Positions 8,628 to 19,555 of a stretch of DNA of 64,000 bases are shown one piece after another. The number at the start of each line of letters is the position of its first letter. The stretch's first letter is position 1. The notes below the pieces were generated by a model, which was not told where the DNA came from, did not search any database, and saw only the letters and a list, made by a program, of their open reading frames with translations. Origin of the DNA: Dendrolimus kikuchii (Eukaryota > Arthropoda > Insecta > Lepidoptera > Lasiocampidae); the NCBI GenBank assembly GCA_019925095.2, contig CM034403.1, positions 857,001-921,000 of the forward strand, in the 5' to 3' direction. A program made the position numbers and the translations under genes.

Positions 8628-11392
8628 GCAGGAGGTCAGCAGACAGGCAGACGGCTCAAATCAAATCATTTTTATTGCGAACTAAGTGTATACATAGGTC
8701 TTATTCAATATAGCTGAGAACTTATCACTTAGCTGGCCTTTCATAGCATCGCAATATAAAATTACTTAACCTATCTCTATATAATTTTTTTTTTTTTATT
8801 GCAGGAGATCAGCAGACAGGCAGACGGCTCAAATCAAATCATTTTTATTGCGAACTAAGTGTATACATAGGTCTTATTCAATATAGCTGAGAACTTATCA
8901 CTTAGCTGGCCTTTCATAGCATCGCAATATAAAATTACTTAACCTATCTCTATATAATTTTTTTTTTTTATTGCAGGAGATCAGCAGACAGGCAGACGGC
9001 TCAAATCAAATCATTTTTATTGCGAACTAAGTGTATACATAGGTCTTATTCAATATAGCTGAGAACTTATCACTTAGCTGGCCTTTCATAGCATCGCAAT
9101 ATAAAATTACTTAACCTATCTCTATATATTTTTTTTTTTTATTGCAGGAGATCAGCAGACAGGCAGACGGCTCAAATCAAATCATTTTTATTGCGAACTA
9201 AGTGTATATAATTTTTTTTTTTTATTGTATACGTAGGTCTTGGCTCAATATAGCTGAGAACTTATCACTTAGCTGGCCTTTCATAGCATCGCAATATAAA
9301 ATTACTTAACCTATCTCTATATAATTTTTTTTATTTTTATTGCAGGAGATCAGCAGACAGGCAGACGGCTCAAATCAAATCATTTTTATTGCGAACTAAG
9401 TGTATACATAGGTCTTATTCAATATAGCTGAGAACTTATCACTTAGCTGGCCTTTCATAGCATCGCAATATAAAATTACTTAACCTATCTCTATATATAT
9501 ATTTTTTTTATTGCAGGAGATCAGCAGACAGGCAGACGGCTCAAATCAAATCATTTTTATTGCGAACTAAGTGTATACGTAGGTCTTATTCAATATAGCT
9601 GAGAACTTATCACTTAGCTGGCCTTTCATAGCATCGCAATATAAAATTACTTAACCTATCTCTATATAATTTTTTTTTTTATTGCAGGAGATCAGCAGAC
9701 AGGCAGACGGCTCAAATCAAATCATTTTTATTGCGAACTAAGTCGCCATACATAACTTTTATTCAATATAGCTGAGAACTTATCACTTAGCTGGCCTTTC
9801 ATAGCATCGCAATATAAAATTACTTAACCTATCTCTATATAATTTTTTTTTATTGCAGGAGATCAGCAGACAGGCAGACGGCTCAAATCAAATCATTTTT
9901 ATTGCGAACTAAGTGTATACATAGGTCTTATTCAATATAGCTGAGAACTTATCACTTAGCTGGCCTTTCATAGCATCGCAATATAAAATTACTTAACCTG
10001 TCTCTATATAATATTTTTTTTTTATTGCAGGAGGTCAGCAGACAGGCAGACGGTTCAAATCAAATCTAAATTTTTTATTGGGAACTAAGTGTATACATAG
10101 GTCTTATTCAATGAGCTGAAACTTATCAAGCTGGCCTTTCATAGCATATTTAGTTACTTAACCTATCTCTATAATTTTTTTTTTTTATTGCAGGAGATCT
10201 CAGATAGGCAGACTATCAAATATTTTTATTGCGAACTTGTATACATAGGTCTTATTCAATATAGCTGAGAACTTTCACTTAGCTGGCCTTTCATAGCATC
10301 GCAATATAAAATTACTAACCTATATATAATTTTTTTTTTGCATCAGGAGATCAGCAGACAGGCAGACGGCTCAAATCAAATCATTTTTACTCATCAATAT
10401 AACAGACATTAATTAATTAGATTATTTTAAGGCAGAGCAATAGGCGGCTTTATCCCTTAGCTGAGAACTTATCACTTAGCTGGCCTTTCATAGCATCGCA
10501 AATAAAATTACTTAACCTATCTCTATATAATTTTTTTTGGCAATTGCAGGAGGTCAGCAGACAGGCAGACGGTTCAAATCAAATCTAAATTTTTTATTGG
10601 GAACTAAGTGTATACATAGGTCTTATTCAATATAGCTGAGAACTTATCACTTAGCTGGCCTTTCATAGCATCGCAATATAAAATTACTTAACCTATCTCT
10701 ATATAAGCAAATTTATTTTATCTTCTTATTGCAGGAGATTTGCAGACAGGCAGATTGCTCAATTCAAATCATTTTTATTGCGAACTAAGTGTATACGTAG
10801 GTCTTATTCAATATAGCTGAGAACTTATCACTTAGCTGGCCTTTCATAGCATCGCAATATAAAATTACTTAACCTATCTCTATATCGTTTATGGCCTCGG
10901 TTGCAGGATATCAGCATACAGGCAGACGGCTCAAATCAAATCATTTTTATTGCGAACTGACTGTATACACAGGTCTTATTCTTTATAGCTGAGAACTTAT
11001 CACTTTGATCGTTTTTCATAGCATCGCAATCTAAAATTAGTTAACTTATCTCTATATAACTGTTTTTTTTTATTGGAGGACATCAGCAGACAGTCGCAAG
11101 GCTCGAATCAAATCATTTTTATTGCGATTAAGTGTATACATAGGTCTTATTCAATATAGCTGAGAACTTATCACTTAGCTGGCCTTTCATAGCATCGCAA
11201 TATAAAATTACTTAACCTGTCTCTATATAATATTTTTTTTTTATTGCAGGAGGTCAGCAGACAGGCAGACGGTTCAAATCAAATCTAAATTTTTTATTGG
11301 GAACTAAGTGTATACATAGGTCTTATTCAATATAGCTGAGAACTTATCACTTAGCTGGCCTTTCATAGCATCGCAATATAAAATTACTAATT
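8628..11392 (-). repeat. 171-bp satellite array, about 16 monomers
   Basis: Monomers start near 8628, 8801, 8973, 9144, 9342, 9513, 9684, 9855, 10027, 10190, 10340, 10546, 10731, 10903, 11075 and 11246. Usual spacing is 171-173 bp. The first ~35 bases of each monomer (poly-T, attgcaggagatcagcagac, aggcagacgg) are the reverse complement of the family A 3' tip; the remaining ~135 bases are not family A. Monomers at 9144 and 10340 carry insertions, and those from 10190 to 11075 contain many small changes. Confidence 0.95.
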
Positions 11393-11577
11393 ACGTTTTT
11401 TTATTCCGTGCCTTATCACTAAAAATTAGCTAAGAGAAAGAATTCTGTAATAGTCATTGTGTAACAAAATTTAAATCACGCGTCCCATTTTCCTCTGTAT
11501 TTTCCCGGCGATCCAATTGTCGCCTACAATATTATTAATCCGGAGATTTGCTGGAACCTTCCTTTTTATTTTTTATT

Positions 11578-11802
11578 ACATGAGTTCAGCAGACAGGCAG
11601 ACGGCCCACTTGATGGAAAGCGGTTACCATCGCCTATGGACTTTTGCAACACCAAAGGTGCTACAAATGCGCTGCTGCTCTTTTAAGGGAGACTGGAACC
11701 TGGTCACTAATGCCGGAACACAACACAAGGTTGTTATGGCGGCATACTCTAGACCAGGGGTGGTCGCCATCCAGTCGAGCAAATACCCTACCACCTGGCA
11801 AA
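11578..11802 (-). mobile_element. SINE-like family A, 5'-truncated
   Basis: Minus-strand copy from the 3' tip (gagttcagcagacaggc) to 'taccacctgg', without the 5' ~85 bases. It lies just beyond the satellite array in the orientation that matches the array's A-derived part. Confidence 0.8.
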
Positions 11803-12310
11803 ACTTCCTCCACTATTCTCCATTTTTTTCTATTTGAGTAGATCTTCAATATTTCAATAACAACTCGATTAACGTCCAGCCGTCGTTTTTGGGCATCCAC
11901 TCGGTCTATCTTCAGATATAACTTTACTGACATGTAATAAAAATATGAAATATTTTCATTTCTGTATTTTTATTAATAAATATATAAATAAGGCCATAAA
12001 TAGTATACTTACAATTAACATGGAGATAATATTTATACAATATAAATAGTAATTATTAAATGGTTCAATTTCGCTATCATCAACGGGAATAACCGACTAT
12101 GCAGGGCCGGGCGGACCGCAGGAGGTAATGAAATTTTCATACAAAATGGATGGGTGCTGCGGATACCTGCAGTAGACTATCCAAAAGAACAAATGGATGT
12201 AACTTCATCCTGCATTTTTGGAAACTGTCAAAATGAACACGTGAAAAATTCTTATTAAGCACTATAGCAAAAGCTTTTCTAATATGACAGACGTATCGCT
12301 ATTTTTTAAA
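11803..12310. other. unassigned intergenic DNA
   Basis: Mostly AT-rich, with a short GC-rich patch at 12098-12130. No coding exon could be argued from codon pattern or splice sites. Confidence 0.4.
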
Positions 12311-12567
12311 CTAGCTTCTTGCCCGCGACTTCGTCCGCGTGGAATAGTCTAAAAAAAGTAAGTAAACCCCCCCCCCGATTTTAAAACATTATTCATTGGT
12401 GTTCCGCTCCTATTGGTCTTAGCGCAATATTATATAGCCTATAGCCTTCCTGGATAAATGGACTATCCAACACTGAAAGAATTTTTCAAATCAGACCCGT
12501 AGTTTCCGAGATTAGCGCGTTCAAGCAAACAAACAAACAAACTCTTCAGCTTTATATATCAGTATAA
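12311..12567 (-). mobile_element. non-autonomous Helitron
   Basis: CTAG at 12311-12314 followed inwards by ttgcccgcgacttcgtccgc. The other end is the usual cttcagctttatatatcagt. Carries the 'ctgaaagaatttttcaaatc' module common to this subfamily. Confidence 0.8.
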
Positions 12568-12661
12568 GTAATAAGAGTTTTTTCTTTGATTAAGTTGATA
12601 TCAAATTCCATTCTTGCTCTCATAATTTACGCCCTTGTACTAAACTTAGTCTGAACACCCC

Positions 12662-13172
12662 TTTACATAATTTACATACATACATAACTTCACGCCAGTT
12701 CCCTTGCGGGGTAGGCACGAACAACAGAGCGCCATTTAGGCCCATTCTTACACACCTCACTTGCTTCTTTGACATTCATAACTCTTGTCATGCACACTCG
12801 TCTGTTGTTAAGGCTCCTGACATCACCCTCCGCTAGTACACGATCAATTTGATCATGGAAGGTGTGTCGTGGCCTTCCACGACTTCTGCATCCATCCACT
12901 TTTGCATTGTATATCTGTTTAGTCATTCTTTCATCATGCATTCTTTCCACATGCCCGAACCACCGGAGCATTCCTTTCCTTACCTTCACCCCGACACTCT
13001 CTTTCAGACCAACTCTCTCTCTTACTTCGGTATTACGAACGCGGTCCGCGAGCGTCACTCCGCAGATTTTGCGCAGTGCTCGCATCTCAACCGCGTTTAC
13101 TCTACTTTCATGCTCTCTCTTCCATACCCAACTCTCGCTTCCATACGTGAGCGTAGGTACCATCACCGCGTA
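12662..13172 (-). mobile_element. RTE-like LINE family B, long 3' fragment
   Basis: The minus strand has an open frame of ~158 codons beginning near VPTLTYGSESW, the conserved end of the RTE reverse transcriptase region. It continues through ALRKICGVTLADRVRNTEVR and the RGRPRHTFHDQ block to the stop a few bases before the tail. The 5' side is truncated after the RT domain. Confidence 0.9.
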
Positions 13173-13204
13173 CCATCACATAATTTAACTTACTATAACA
13201 ATTC

Positions 13205-13260
13205 TTTGAATGAATGAATGAATGAATCTTTATTTGTAGAAATACAGTTAATAGTTTGTA
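13205..13260. repeat. (GAAT)n tail of a retroposon
   Basis: Five GAAT/TGAA units followed by ctttatttgtagaaatacag, resembling the inverted 3' end of another retroposon. No other part of it is recognisable. Confidence 0.4.
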
Positions 13261-13326
13261 CAAAATATGGTAAACAAACTCAATTCGTATCACCGTATTT
13301 GACCTAAGCATGGTCATACAATGGTT

Positions 13327-13546
13327 AGCCGTGCAGGAACGGAGAAAGAATACAATTTCCTGCAGCAGGGCGGCCTGTCGTAAGAGGCGACCAAACAACC
13401 AACAGCGAGGTGGTATAGCATTTGCCCGACTGGATCGCTACCACCCCTGGTCTAAAGTATGCCTTCATAACAACCTTGAGTTGTGTTCCGGCATTATTGT
13501 CCAGGTTCCAGTCTCCCTAAAGAGAGCAGCAGCGCATTTGTAGCAA
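13327..13546 (+). mobile_element. SINE-like family A, 3'-short form
   Basis: Begins at the family 5' end but stops at 'gcgcatttgtagc' and continues directly into an A-rich run. The copy at 50078-50293 stops at almost the same place. Confidence 0.8.
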
Positions 13547-13633
13547 AAATAATACAAATATTTGGGTACATGTCAATTTAAAAAAATATAAGAAATATAA
13601 ATTTATAAACATAATTTGATTAATTATTATTAA

Positions 13634-14005
13634 ACTAGCTGTCCCGGCAAACATCGTACCGCCCCAGAATCTATAAATAAAAAAGCCGAATGATAATTGC
13701 AGAATTTTTCAACTTTAGTAAAAAAAAAGTATTCTTCTAAATAGAATTTGATTTCTGAACGACGGGACGAACGTCAAACGTTTGACATTGAAAACCAAAA
13801 ATCCAAAAAAAAATCCTCACTTTTAAATCTATTTGATTTCTGAACGACTTTTAAATCTAATTGATTTCTAAACGACGGGACGAACATCAAACGTTTGACA
13901 GGTAGGAATAGTTTCTAAGGGAAAGCGAAATTGTTGTTTTTACTATATTCCAAGCATTTTTTTCATATTTACTCACCTTTTAAACCTTCCCTGGACTTCC
14001 ACAAA
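13634..14005 (-). mobile_element. Helitron-like element, 5'-truncated
   Basis: CTAG at 13634-13637 followed inwards by ctgtcccggcaaacatcgta, a typical lepidopteran Helitron 3' end. An internal segment (tttgatttctgaacgac) is partly repeated. The right part is the inverse of 47200-47437. A short (TG)n follows at 14026-14040. Confidence 0.7.
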
Positions 14006-14040
14006 TAATTGAGTGTATTAAATGAGTGTGTGTGTGTGTG

Positions 14041-14617
14041 CAACTTGTGCGCAAAAAAAAAAAAACGTCTGCGCGTGAATATGTGTATATGACGGGAACA
14101 CATAGGCGTTTACATCAAAACCAGTTTTATGAGTTTTCTGTATGCACCTATTTTGAATTGCAATCCAGATTGTTTATGTTAGTAATGTAATGTTTTAATT
14201 TGTTTTGGTTGTAATTTGTTTTGTGCATCAATAATTTAAAAAAAAAATCAAGTCCCATGGGGGTCAAGCGCCCACAAATTATTTAAAAATTTTGAAAAGC
14301 GTCTGGTCGATACAACAAGAGACCGGAAGCCTGGAGCTTACGCTCAAAGGATTAGCCTCTGTATCCAGCGAGGTAATGCTGCCAGCATTCTAGGTACAAT
14401 GCCCAGCGACAGTGGTCTGGTGGGGCTGGACGGGCTGATACAGGTTTTTTATTTTTATTTTTAAGCTAGGTTATTTATAGGATTGTCTTACTATTTATTA
14501 CTTAGATTATTATTTAATCTTATTTTTAAGTTAGTTTAGCTTTTTTCCGTATCTCGTCTCTATGTAATTATATCACATTGTAAATTCAAAACCAAAATTA
14601 GCCAAATCAATCCAGCC
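14041..14617. other. unassigned intergenic DNA
   Basis: Includes a segment (14290-14445) with gagaccggaagcctggagct, which may derive from a retroelement. I cannot identify it. AT-rich elsewhere. Confidence 0.35.
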
Positions 14618-14935
14618 ATATATATATATATATATATATAAAGGGCATGTGGAAAGAGTGCATGATGAAAGAATGACTAAACAGATATACAATGCAAAAG
14701 TGGATGGATGCAGAAGTCGTGGAAGGCCACGACACACTTTCCATGATCAAATTGATCGTGTACTAGCAGAAGGTGATATCAGGAGCCCTAGGAACAGACG
14801 AGCGTGCATGACAAGAGTTATGAATGTCAAAGAAGCAAGTGAGGTGTGTAAGAATAAGCCTAAATGGCGCTCTGTTGTTCGTGCCTACCCCGCAAGGGAA
14901 CTGGCGTGAAGTTATGTATGTATGTATGTATATTT
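14618..14935 (+). mobile_element. RTE-like LINE family B after a (TA)n tract
   Basis: A (TA)n run (14618-14640) is followed by the last ~86 codons of the RTE protein with an uninterrupted frame (MTKQIYNAKV to YPARELA), then the stop and (ATGT)n. Confidence 0.85.
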
Positions 14936-14989
14936 TAAACTATGCGCACTGAATACCGACCCATTATTAGATTTAAATTATCTCCATAA

Positions 14990-15105
14990 GGTTGTCTGGA
15001 AGAAATCGCTGTTAGCAATAAGACCGCCGTTTGTACTAGTTATATGATAGTTAACTCATGTGTATTATTTTCCTGTGTGCAATAAAGAATATTCTATTCT
15101 ATTAT
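14990..15105 (+). mobile_element. LINE 3'-end family T
   Basis: ggttgtctggaagaaatcgc at 14990, a gcaataagaccgcc block, and the end gcaataaagaatattctatt. It abuts the SINE C copy at 15110. Confidence 0.65.
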
Positions 15106-15109
15106 ATAT

Positions 15110-15345
15110 GACGGCCTCTGTGGTCCAGCGGGCTAAGCCTTTGCCGGCCTACCTCCACTGCAACGCAGAAGTTCCGGGTTCGATTGCTGGTATAGTAAAT
15201 TTCGGAAACGTATTTTCTCCGTTATTTACTATGGTCTGGGTGTCTGGGATCGGCCCCAGAGTAGTACGTTGTATATTACCCATAACACAAGCGTAACTTG
15301 CTTAATTTGGGGATATACAATGTGTGTGTTTGTCTGCCGATTATT
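15110..15345 (+). mobile_element. tRNA-derived SINE C
   Basis: The head resembles a tRNA gene: an A-box-like tggtccagcgggc near 15120 and a B box GGTTCGATTGC at 15177. It is followed by the family body (atggtctgggtgtctgggat) and an A/T-rich tail. It does not fold as an intact tRNA. Other copies: 21268, 29114, 35632 and 54347. Confidence 0.85.
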
Positions 15346-15370
15346 TATTATTATGGAACGATTTTTTTTA

Positions 15371-15536
15371 GTAAACTACATACTATATTTAAAAAAGAAA
15401 AAAATCTGTAGTTTTTAGTTGGAAACCAGGTTCATTATAATTCCTTAAGTTTGAGATATTCGGATGCAAGAAAACCATTAAGTCAATTCTGTCCCAAAAC
15501 GTCGCTTAAAACAAATAGCCTTTCACCCCTCGATAT
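15371..15536 (+). mobile_element. element R, partial
   Basis: About 165 bases are the reverse complement of 21770-21933. The right end (tttcacccctcgatata) is one terminus of R; the left terminus is missing. It is bracketed by tatggaacgattttttt at 15352-15368 and 15544-15560, consistent with insertion into, or duplication of, the left tip of the neighbouring element. Confidence 0.65.
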
Positions 15537-15821
15537 ATATATGTATGGAACGATTTTTTTGATGAAGCGTATAGCAAAAACGTAATCTATAGGTGATTCT
15601 GAGAAATTTTGCTCAAGAGACCATAGCTCTAAGTCGGATTTGGAGCCCCCCAAAATTTCAAAATAGAAATTTTTCCATATATACATAGAACAATTTAATT
15701 AAATTCGTCATAAAATCGGATAGAATTATAGTAGATTTCTCAATCTGGGCTTGTTTGAAAGGTATTTTTATCACCTTTCAGAATCTGTATTGATACCTGT
15801 TATCACAATACCAATATTTTT

Positions 15822-16301
15822 AATAAAACTACGTTTTAACGGTTTTAAGCGCGGTAATTTTATTTGATTTTGGTTTTTCCGACGTTTCGGCCACTTTTCA
15901 GTGGCCGTGATCACGGAAGACAAAGATGTCAAGTGTCAACGAGTATTGTTAAAGTTTTATTTAGCCTACCGCCAACTTGTTAATTTTAATTTTGTTTATG
16001 GTTATTATTTACTCTATGGGAGCCTACTCTAATTTACTACCGCTTCGCAACATGTTATGGCTTGAAGAGAAGAAGCGGCGCTAGAAACTCTTCAGCAAAC
16101 ATGCCTAGTTCTAATAATTTTATATAATATTAAAATGGGTGGAAGGAAAAATAAAAGTAATTATCAGTCAAGTTGGTTTGTGTTCCGTTGTACGCAGAAA
16201 GAAACGTCGGAAAAACCAAAATCAAAATAAAATTACCGCGCTTAAAACCGTTAAAACGTAGTTTTATTATGTATACAAGTCGCGAAAACTTAAGAAAATA
16301 T
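15822..16301 (+). mobile_element. foldback element D, complete copy
   Basis: The first and last ~68 bases of 15822-16268 are near-perfect inverted copies. They are followed by a ~33-base tail (atgtatacaagtcgcgaaaa and on) shared with the 46 kb copy. The whole is flanked by taccaatattttt at 15809-15821 and 16302-16314. The centre (about 16035-16110) holds the block shared with K. No ORF. Confidence 0.85.
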
Positions 16302-16374
16302 TACCAATATTTTTGTTTATTTTTAAATTTAGTGTGACACAATCAAAGAGTGCAGTGATAATATCAAAGTTATT

Positions 16375-16930
16375 ATGGATAATCAAGAACCATCGACATC
16401 GTCTGCGGTGTCTTCGCAAATGGCAGCAACAACATCAACAAGTTTTGACTCTAGATTGACTAACATGCCTCATCAAGATATTGTTGTTTTTGGCTCATCA
16501 AGTGATTTAAATGATCTAAGTTTGCCTACTAAATGTGACATTTTAAAATATATATTTTTTTAAGTGATCGTGCTAAATTTGAAAACAAAATGTTCTCGTA
16601 TAAAACTTTTACTCCTCACGTAACAGATAAATTGATCCAAATTTGGTGTAAATTAAATATTGAAATCATTAATTGATCGTGTACTAGCAGAAGGTGATGT
16701 CAGGAGCCTTAAGAACAGGCGAGCTTGCATGACAAGAGTTATGAATGTCAAAGAGGCAAGTGAGGTGTGTAAGAATAAGCCTAAATGGCACTCTGTTGTT
16801 CGTGCCTACCCCGCAAGGGAACTGGCGTGAAGTTATGTATGTATGTATGTATTAATAGACAGTGTTTTAAAAAAATTAAGAAAAAATTAAATTCAGAATT
16901 TATTAGTTAAAAGTTCATTCTAGACTATTT
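16375..16930 (+). pseudogene. broken ORF of the long inverted-repeat element
   Basis: An ORF of 62 codons starts at ATG 16375 (MDNQEPSTSSAVSSQ), is serine/threonine-rich, then reads DLSLPTKCDILKYIFF before a stop in a T run. A +1-type shift just after this T run opens SDRAKFENKMFSYK and on to about 16670. A family B copy interrupts there. The frame resumes as NRQCFKKIKKKLN and ends near 16912. I do not recognise the family. The pattern (an LPTK-type start, then an IW motif and a basic helix) resembles N-terminal regions of insect transposon proteins, but that is an impression only. It is the only coding trace inside the inverted arms, so it is probably the element's own gene. Confidence 0.5.
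16673..16854 (+). mobile_element. RTE-like LINE family B, 3' fragment
   Basis: The last ~45 codons and the (ATGT)n tail, inserted into the broken ORF. attaat lies on both sides. Confidence 0.8.
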
Positions 16931-17262
16931 TTCAACAAAAAATTCCTAATACCTCTACTCAAAAAAAAATAAAAAAATATTGTTATCAATACAGATTCTG
17001 AAAGGTAATAAAAATACCTTTCAAACAAGCGCAGATTGAGAAATCTACTATAATTCTATCCGATTTTATGACGAGTTTAATTAAATTATTCTATGCATAT
17101 ATGGAAAAATATCTATTTTGAAATTTTAAGGGGTTCCAAATCCGACTTAGAGCTATGGTCTCTTGAGCAAAATTTCTCAGAATCACCTATAGATTACGAT
17201 CTTGCTATACGCTTTATCAAAAAAAAAAAATAACCCGCCCTAATATATATGTATAGATTTTC

Positions 17263-17727
17263 AAATAAAACTTTGTTTTAATCATCTCTAAAGAATCCCA
17301 TCGCATTACATGAGCATCCAGCGGCATCATCCCACCATCCAATTACACCGGATAGAGAATAAATTAAAATAAAACAATTAAGTTAGTAACGAGGTGCACG
17401 ATAACATTAGCATATTTGTGCAATTAAGGGTTCAAAATAGGGGTCCAGATAAGGGTCTCTAATTAGCCCACTGCTAACGAGAGGGGGTCTAAACATAGTG
17501 CAGCCGGAACCAAAACGATTTAAATGCATTAATCTACGTGCAAAGATTAAAATATTATCATTAAAGTAGTCGTCGAAGTAAATAGAGAAGCATTTTTTAA
17601 TAAAAAATTACAGTATCAACGTTCGGCCGTTCCCGTTATAATCCCATACTCATAGACCGTTTAGATACGCTTGGCCTTCTGACTTTACTGAACTTCACGT
17701 CCCTCTGCGTATTATACCGACTGTACA
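17263..17727. other. unassigned intergenic DNA
   Basis: Nothing recognisable between the inverted-repeat element and the LINE remnant. Confidence 0.4.
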
Positions 17728-18290
17728 ATGGGAAGTGTTCCAAAGAACTGCTTAGAATGGTGCTTTCATCCTCTTTTTATCATCACACCGCTCGCCCATC
17801 GGCTGGGCGTTCACAGCCACTTCTTTGAGTTGCTTCGCTCTTCTACACTACGTTTCTCTTGCGCACTGTGGTTTTCCCACAGCGCTACGATATGGAGTTT
17901 TTTTTTAAAGTGTGTCTTAAATTTTTTTCCAGGCCGGCAGCACATTAGTGACATTTCTGGTGCTGCAAACGTCCATAGGCGACGGAAACCGTTTTCCATC
18001 GGGTGTACCGTCTGCGTATCTGCTGTACTCCAGCTATAAGAAAAATATGTTGGAGAGTGCCACAACAGGATGTAAATCCCCATTTCTTCCAGCTCCCACG
18101 CTCAACTACGCAAAGGTTCTTTAGAACGTTAGTTCTGCGTATGACAATGATCTGGAGGGAACTTCTCGCCCAGGTTTTCCTTCGCGCTATGATATGGTGT
18201 TGTTTAATATGGGCATTATAAACTTAGAGGTCGGCAACGAGTTTAGAACGCTAGTAGGCAACGGTAACTACCTTCTATCTAATAAGTAGC
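17728..18290 (+). pseudogene. decayed Jockey/CR1-type LINE C-terminus, apparently duplicated
   Basis: Translation of 17770-17910 gives HRLGVHSHFFELLRSSTLRF followed by an IW motif. Translation of 18080-18215 gives NPHFFQLPRSTTQRFFRTLV, TMIWRELL and VFLRAM. Both resemble the conserved end of Jockey/CR1-group ORF2 proteins (H-HF-PR-T-RF-S, then LWN-LP). Frames are broken. Two related C-terminal pieces flank a family A-like fragment. Assignment to a clade is tentative. Confidence 0.5.
17935..18050 (+). mobile_element. diverged family A-like fragment
   Basis: ggtgctgcaaacgtccatag, gcgacggaaaccgttttcca and 'ccgtctgcgtatctgctgta' correspond to the 3' part of family A with many substitutions, so it is old or a sister family. 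Confidence 0.5.
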
Positions 18291-19066
18291 GTGCTTGTTG
18301 GCCTACCACAAGCAATAAAAATATGTTAAACTTATTATTTAAGATATTTCTCATAAGAATAATTAATCTGCAGACAAAAACACTTTGTATACACCCAAGC
18401 TAATTAAGTTACGCTTGTCTTGAGTAACATACATATAAAGGTCCAAACTGTGGACGATCCTACATACCCAGCCCATACAGTAAGGAACGGAAAGTTCGTT
18501 GACGAAATATACCATCTCAGGAATCAACTCTGAGACATCTGCGTTCCAGTGAGCTAAGCCGTCAAAGTCCACTCAACTAAGAAGCCTTTCATTAACGTGT
18601 AACCAATTAAGATGAAAAATACTCATCATAAATTTGAATAATTAAGATTAAATCAGTCGCTAAATTAAAAGTATTAGTCGCTTAAAATATTAACTTCACT
18701 GAAACTTTTCACAATAGTCTACGAAAATTACGTCGACTTTAAATATTAAAAACAGACCTAGCTCCTATCGATATATCTAAAAAGATATTAATTACTATTT
18801 TTACTAATATTGGAGTACGTTCGTGGACTGACCGCAGTTTTGACCATGCTAAAGGGATAAATTGGTCCACGAATCGTGACGTAACAATGAAGAATAGAAT
18901 CTTACCAATGTCATCTCTATATAATACTCCTTCTATGAATACACGACAATAAATCATTTAGCCGCAAGAGTTAGCACCTCTTGTCGGTTTCAGGGAATTC
19001 TATCCTTACATAGAATTCGAACCCACTGGCGTTTCACAAAGGTATCTCAGGGATTGAAACATTGAA
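18291..19066. other. unassigned intergenic DNA
   Basis: No supported gene. A weak inverted pair (cgttcgtggactgacc near 18815 and ggtccacgaatcg near 18865) is present. Confidence 0.4.
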
Positions 19067-19555
19067 ATTCAAATTCAAAAGTTTTTATTCAAAATAAGTT
19101 CCACTAGAGAACACTTTTTGAAGGTCATACATGTAAGTCAAAATTTAATTTTTACTTCCTATTCTATGCACACCGCTTCGCAACGTGTTGATGCTGTAAA
19201 GGAGAAGAAGCGGCAAGAAACTCCCCAGCAACACGTCTAGCTAAATATTGTTTTTCTTTATATTTCATATTCTATTTATATCTCAAATCCTTTTTTTTAT
19301 TAAGTTTCGTACAGAAGTATGTTACAGAATTACTTTTTGAAGAATTAATGGAGTTGTAGCAAACAATGCATACTCAATAAGACCAAGACAATAAAAAGAA
19401 AGAAAAATAATGTTATAGTTATAATAATGACATGACGTACTAAAATGTTATGCTGCATGCAATATGTCTCCACAAATCCCTTACAAGCATGGCAAGATAA
19501 AAAAAAACGTCATACAAAATTTAGTATAAGAGGTTGGAGCGAGTTGCTGCATTAC
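19067..19555 (-). mobile_element. retroposon 3' region, family K (longest clean copy)
   Basis: Begins with the inverted tail (gaaattcaaattcaaaag, then tttttattcaaaa) and continues through the conserved block at about 19165-19245. It is collinear with 60657-61006 and 61536-61570, which extends the family to 'gtataagaggttggagcgag'. Confidence 0.75.

Larger units (their letters stand above)
15544..17262. mobile_element. DNA element with ~280-base inverted ends
   Basis: The left arm (15544-15821) and right arm (about 16977-17262) are inverted copies with only scattered differences (shared gataaagcgtatagcaa, taatctataggtgattctga and aatctgtattgat). Similar atatatatgtat sequence borders both ends and may be the target duplication. 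Inside lie a D insertion, a broken ORF from 16375, and a B insertion. The superfamily is unclear. Confidence 0.75.

Noticed and set aside
8628..11392. CRISPR-like alternation of repeats
   Set aside because: The whole 171-bp unit is conserved, so there are no unique spacers. The setting is a eukaryotic genome.
15110..15190. tRNA gene
   Set aside because: A and B boxes are present, but the region does not form a complete cloverleaf, and the same head recurs with a common non-tRNA body at five sites. It is a SINE head.
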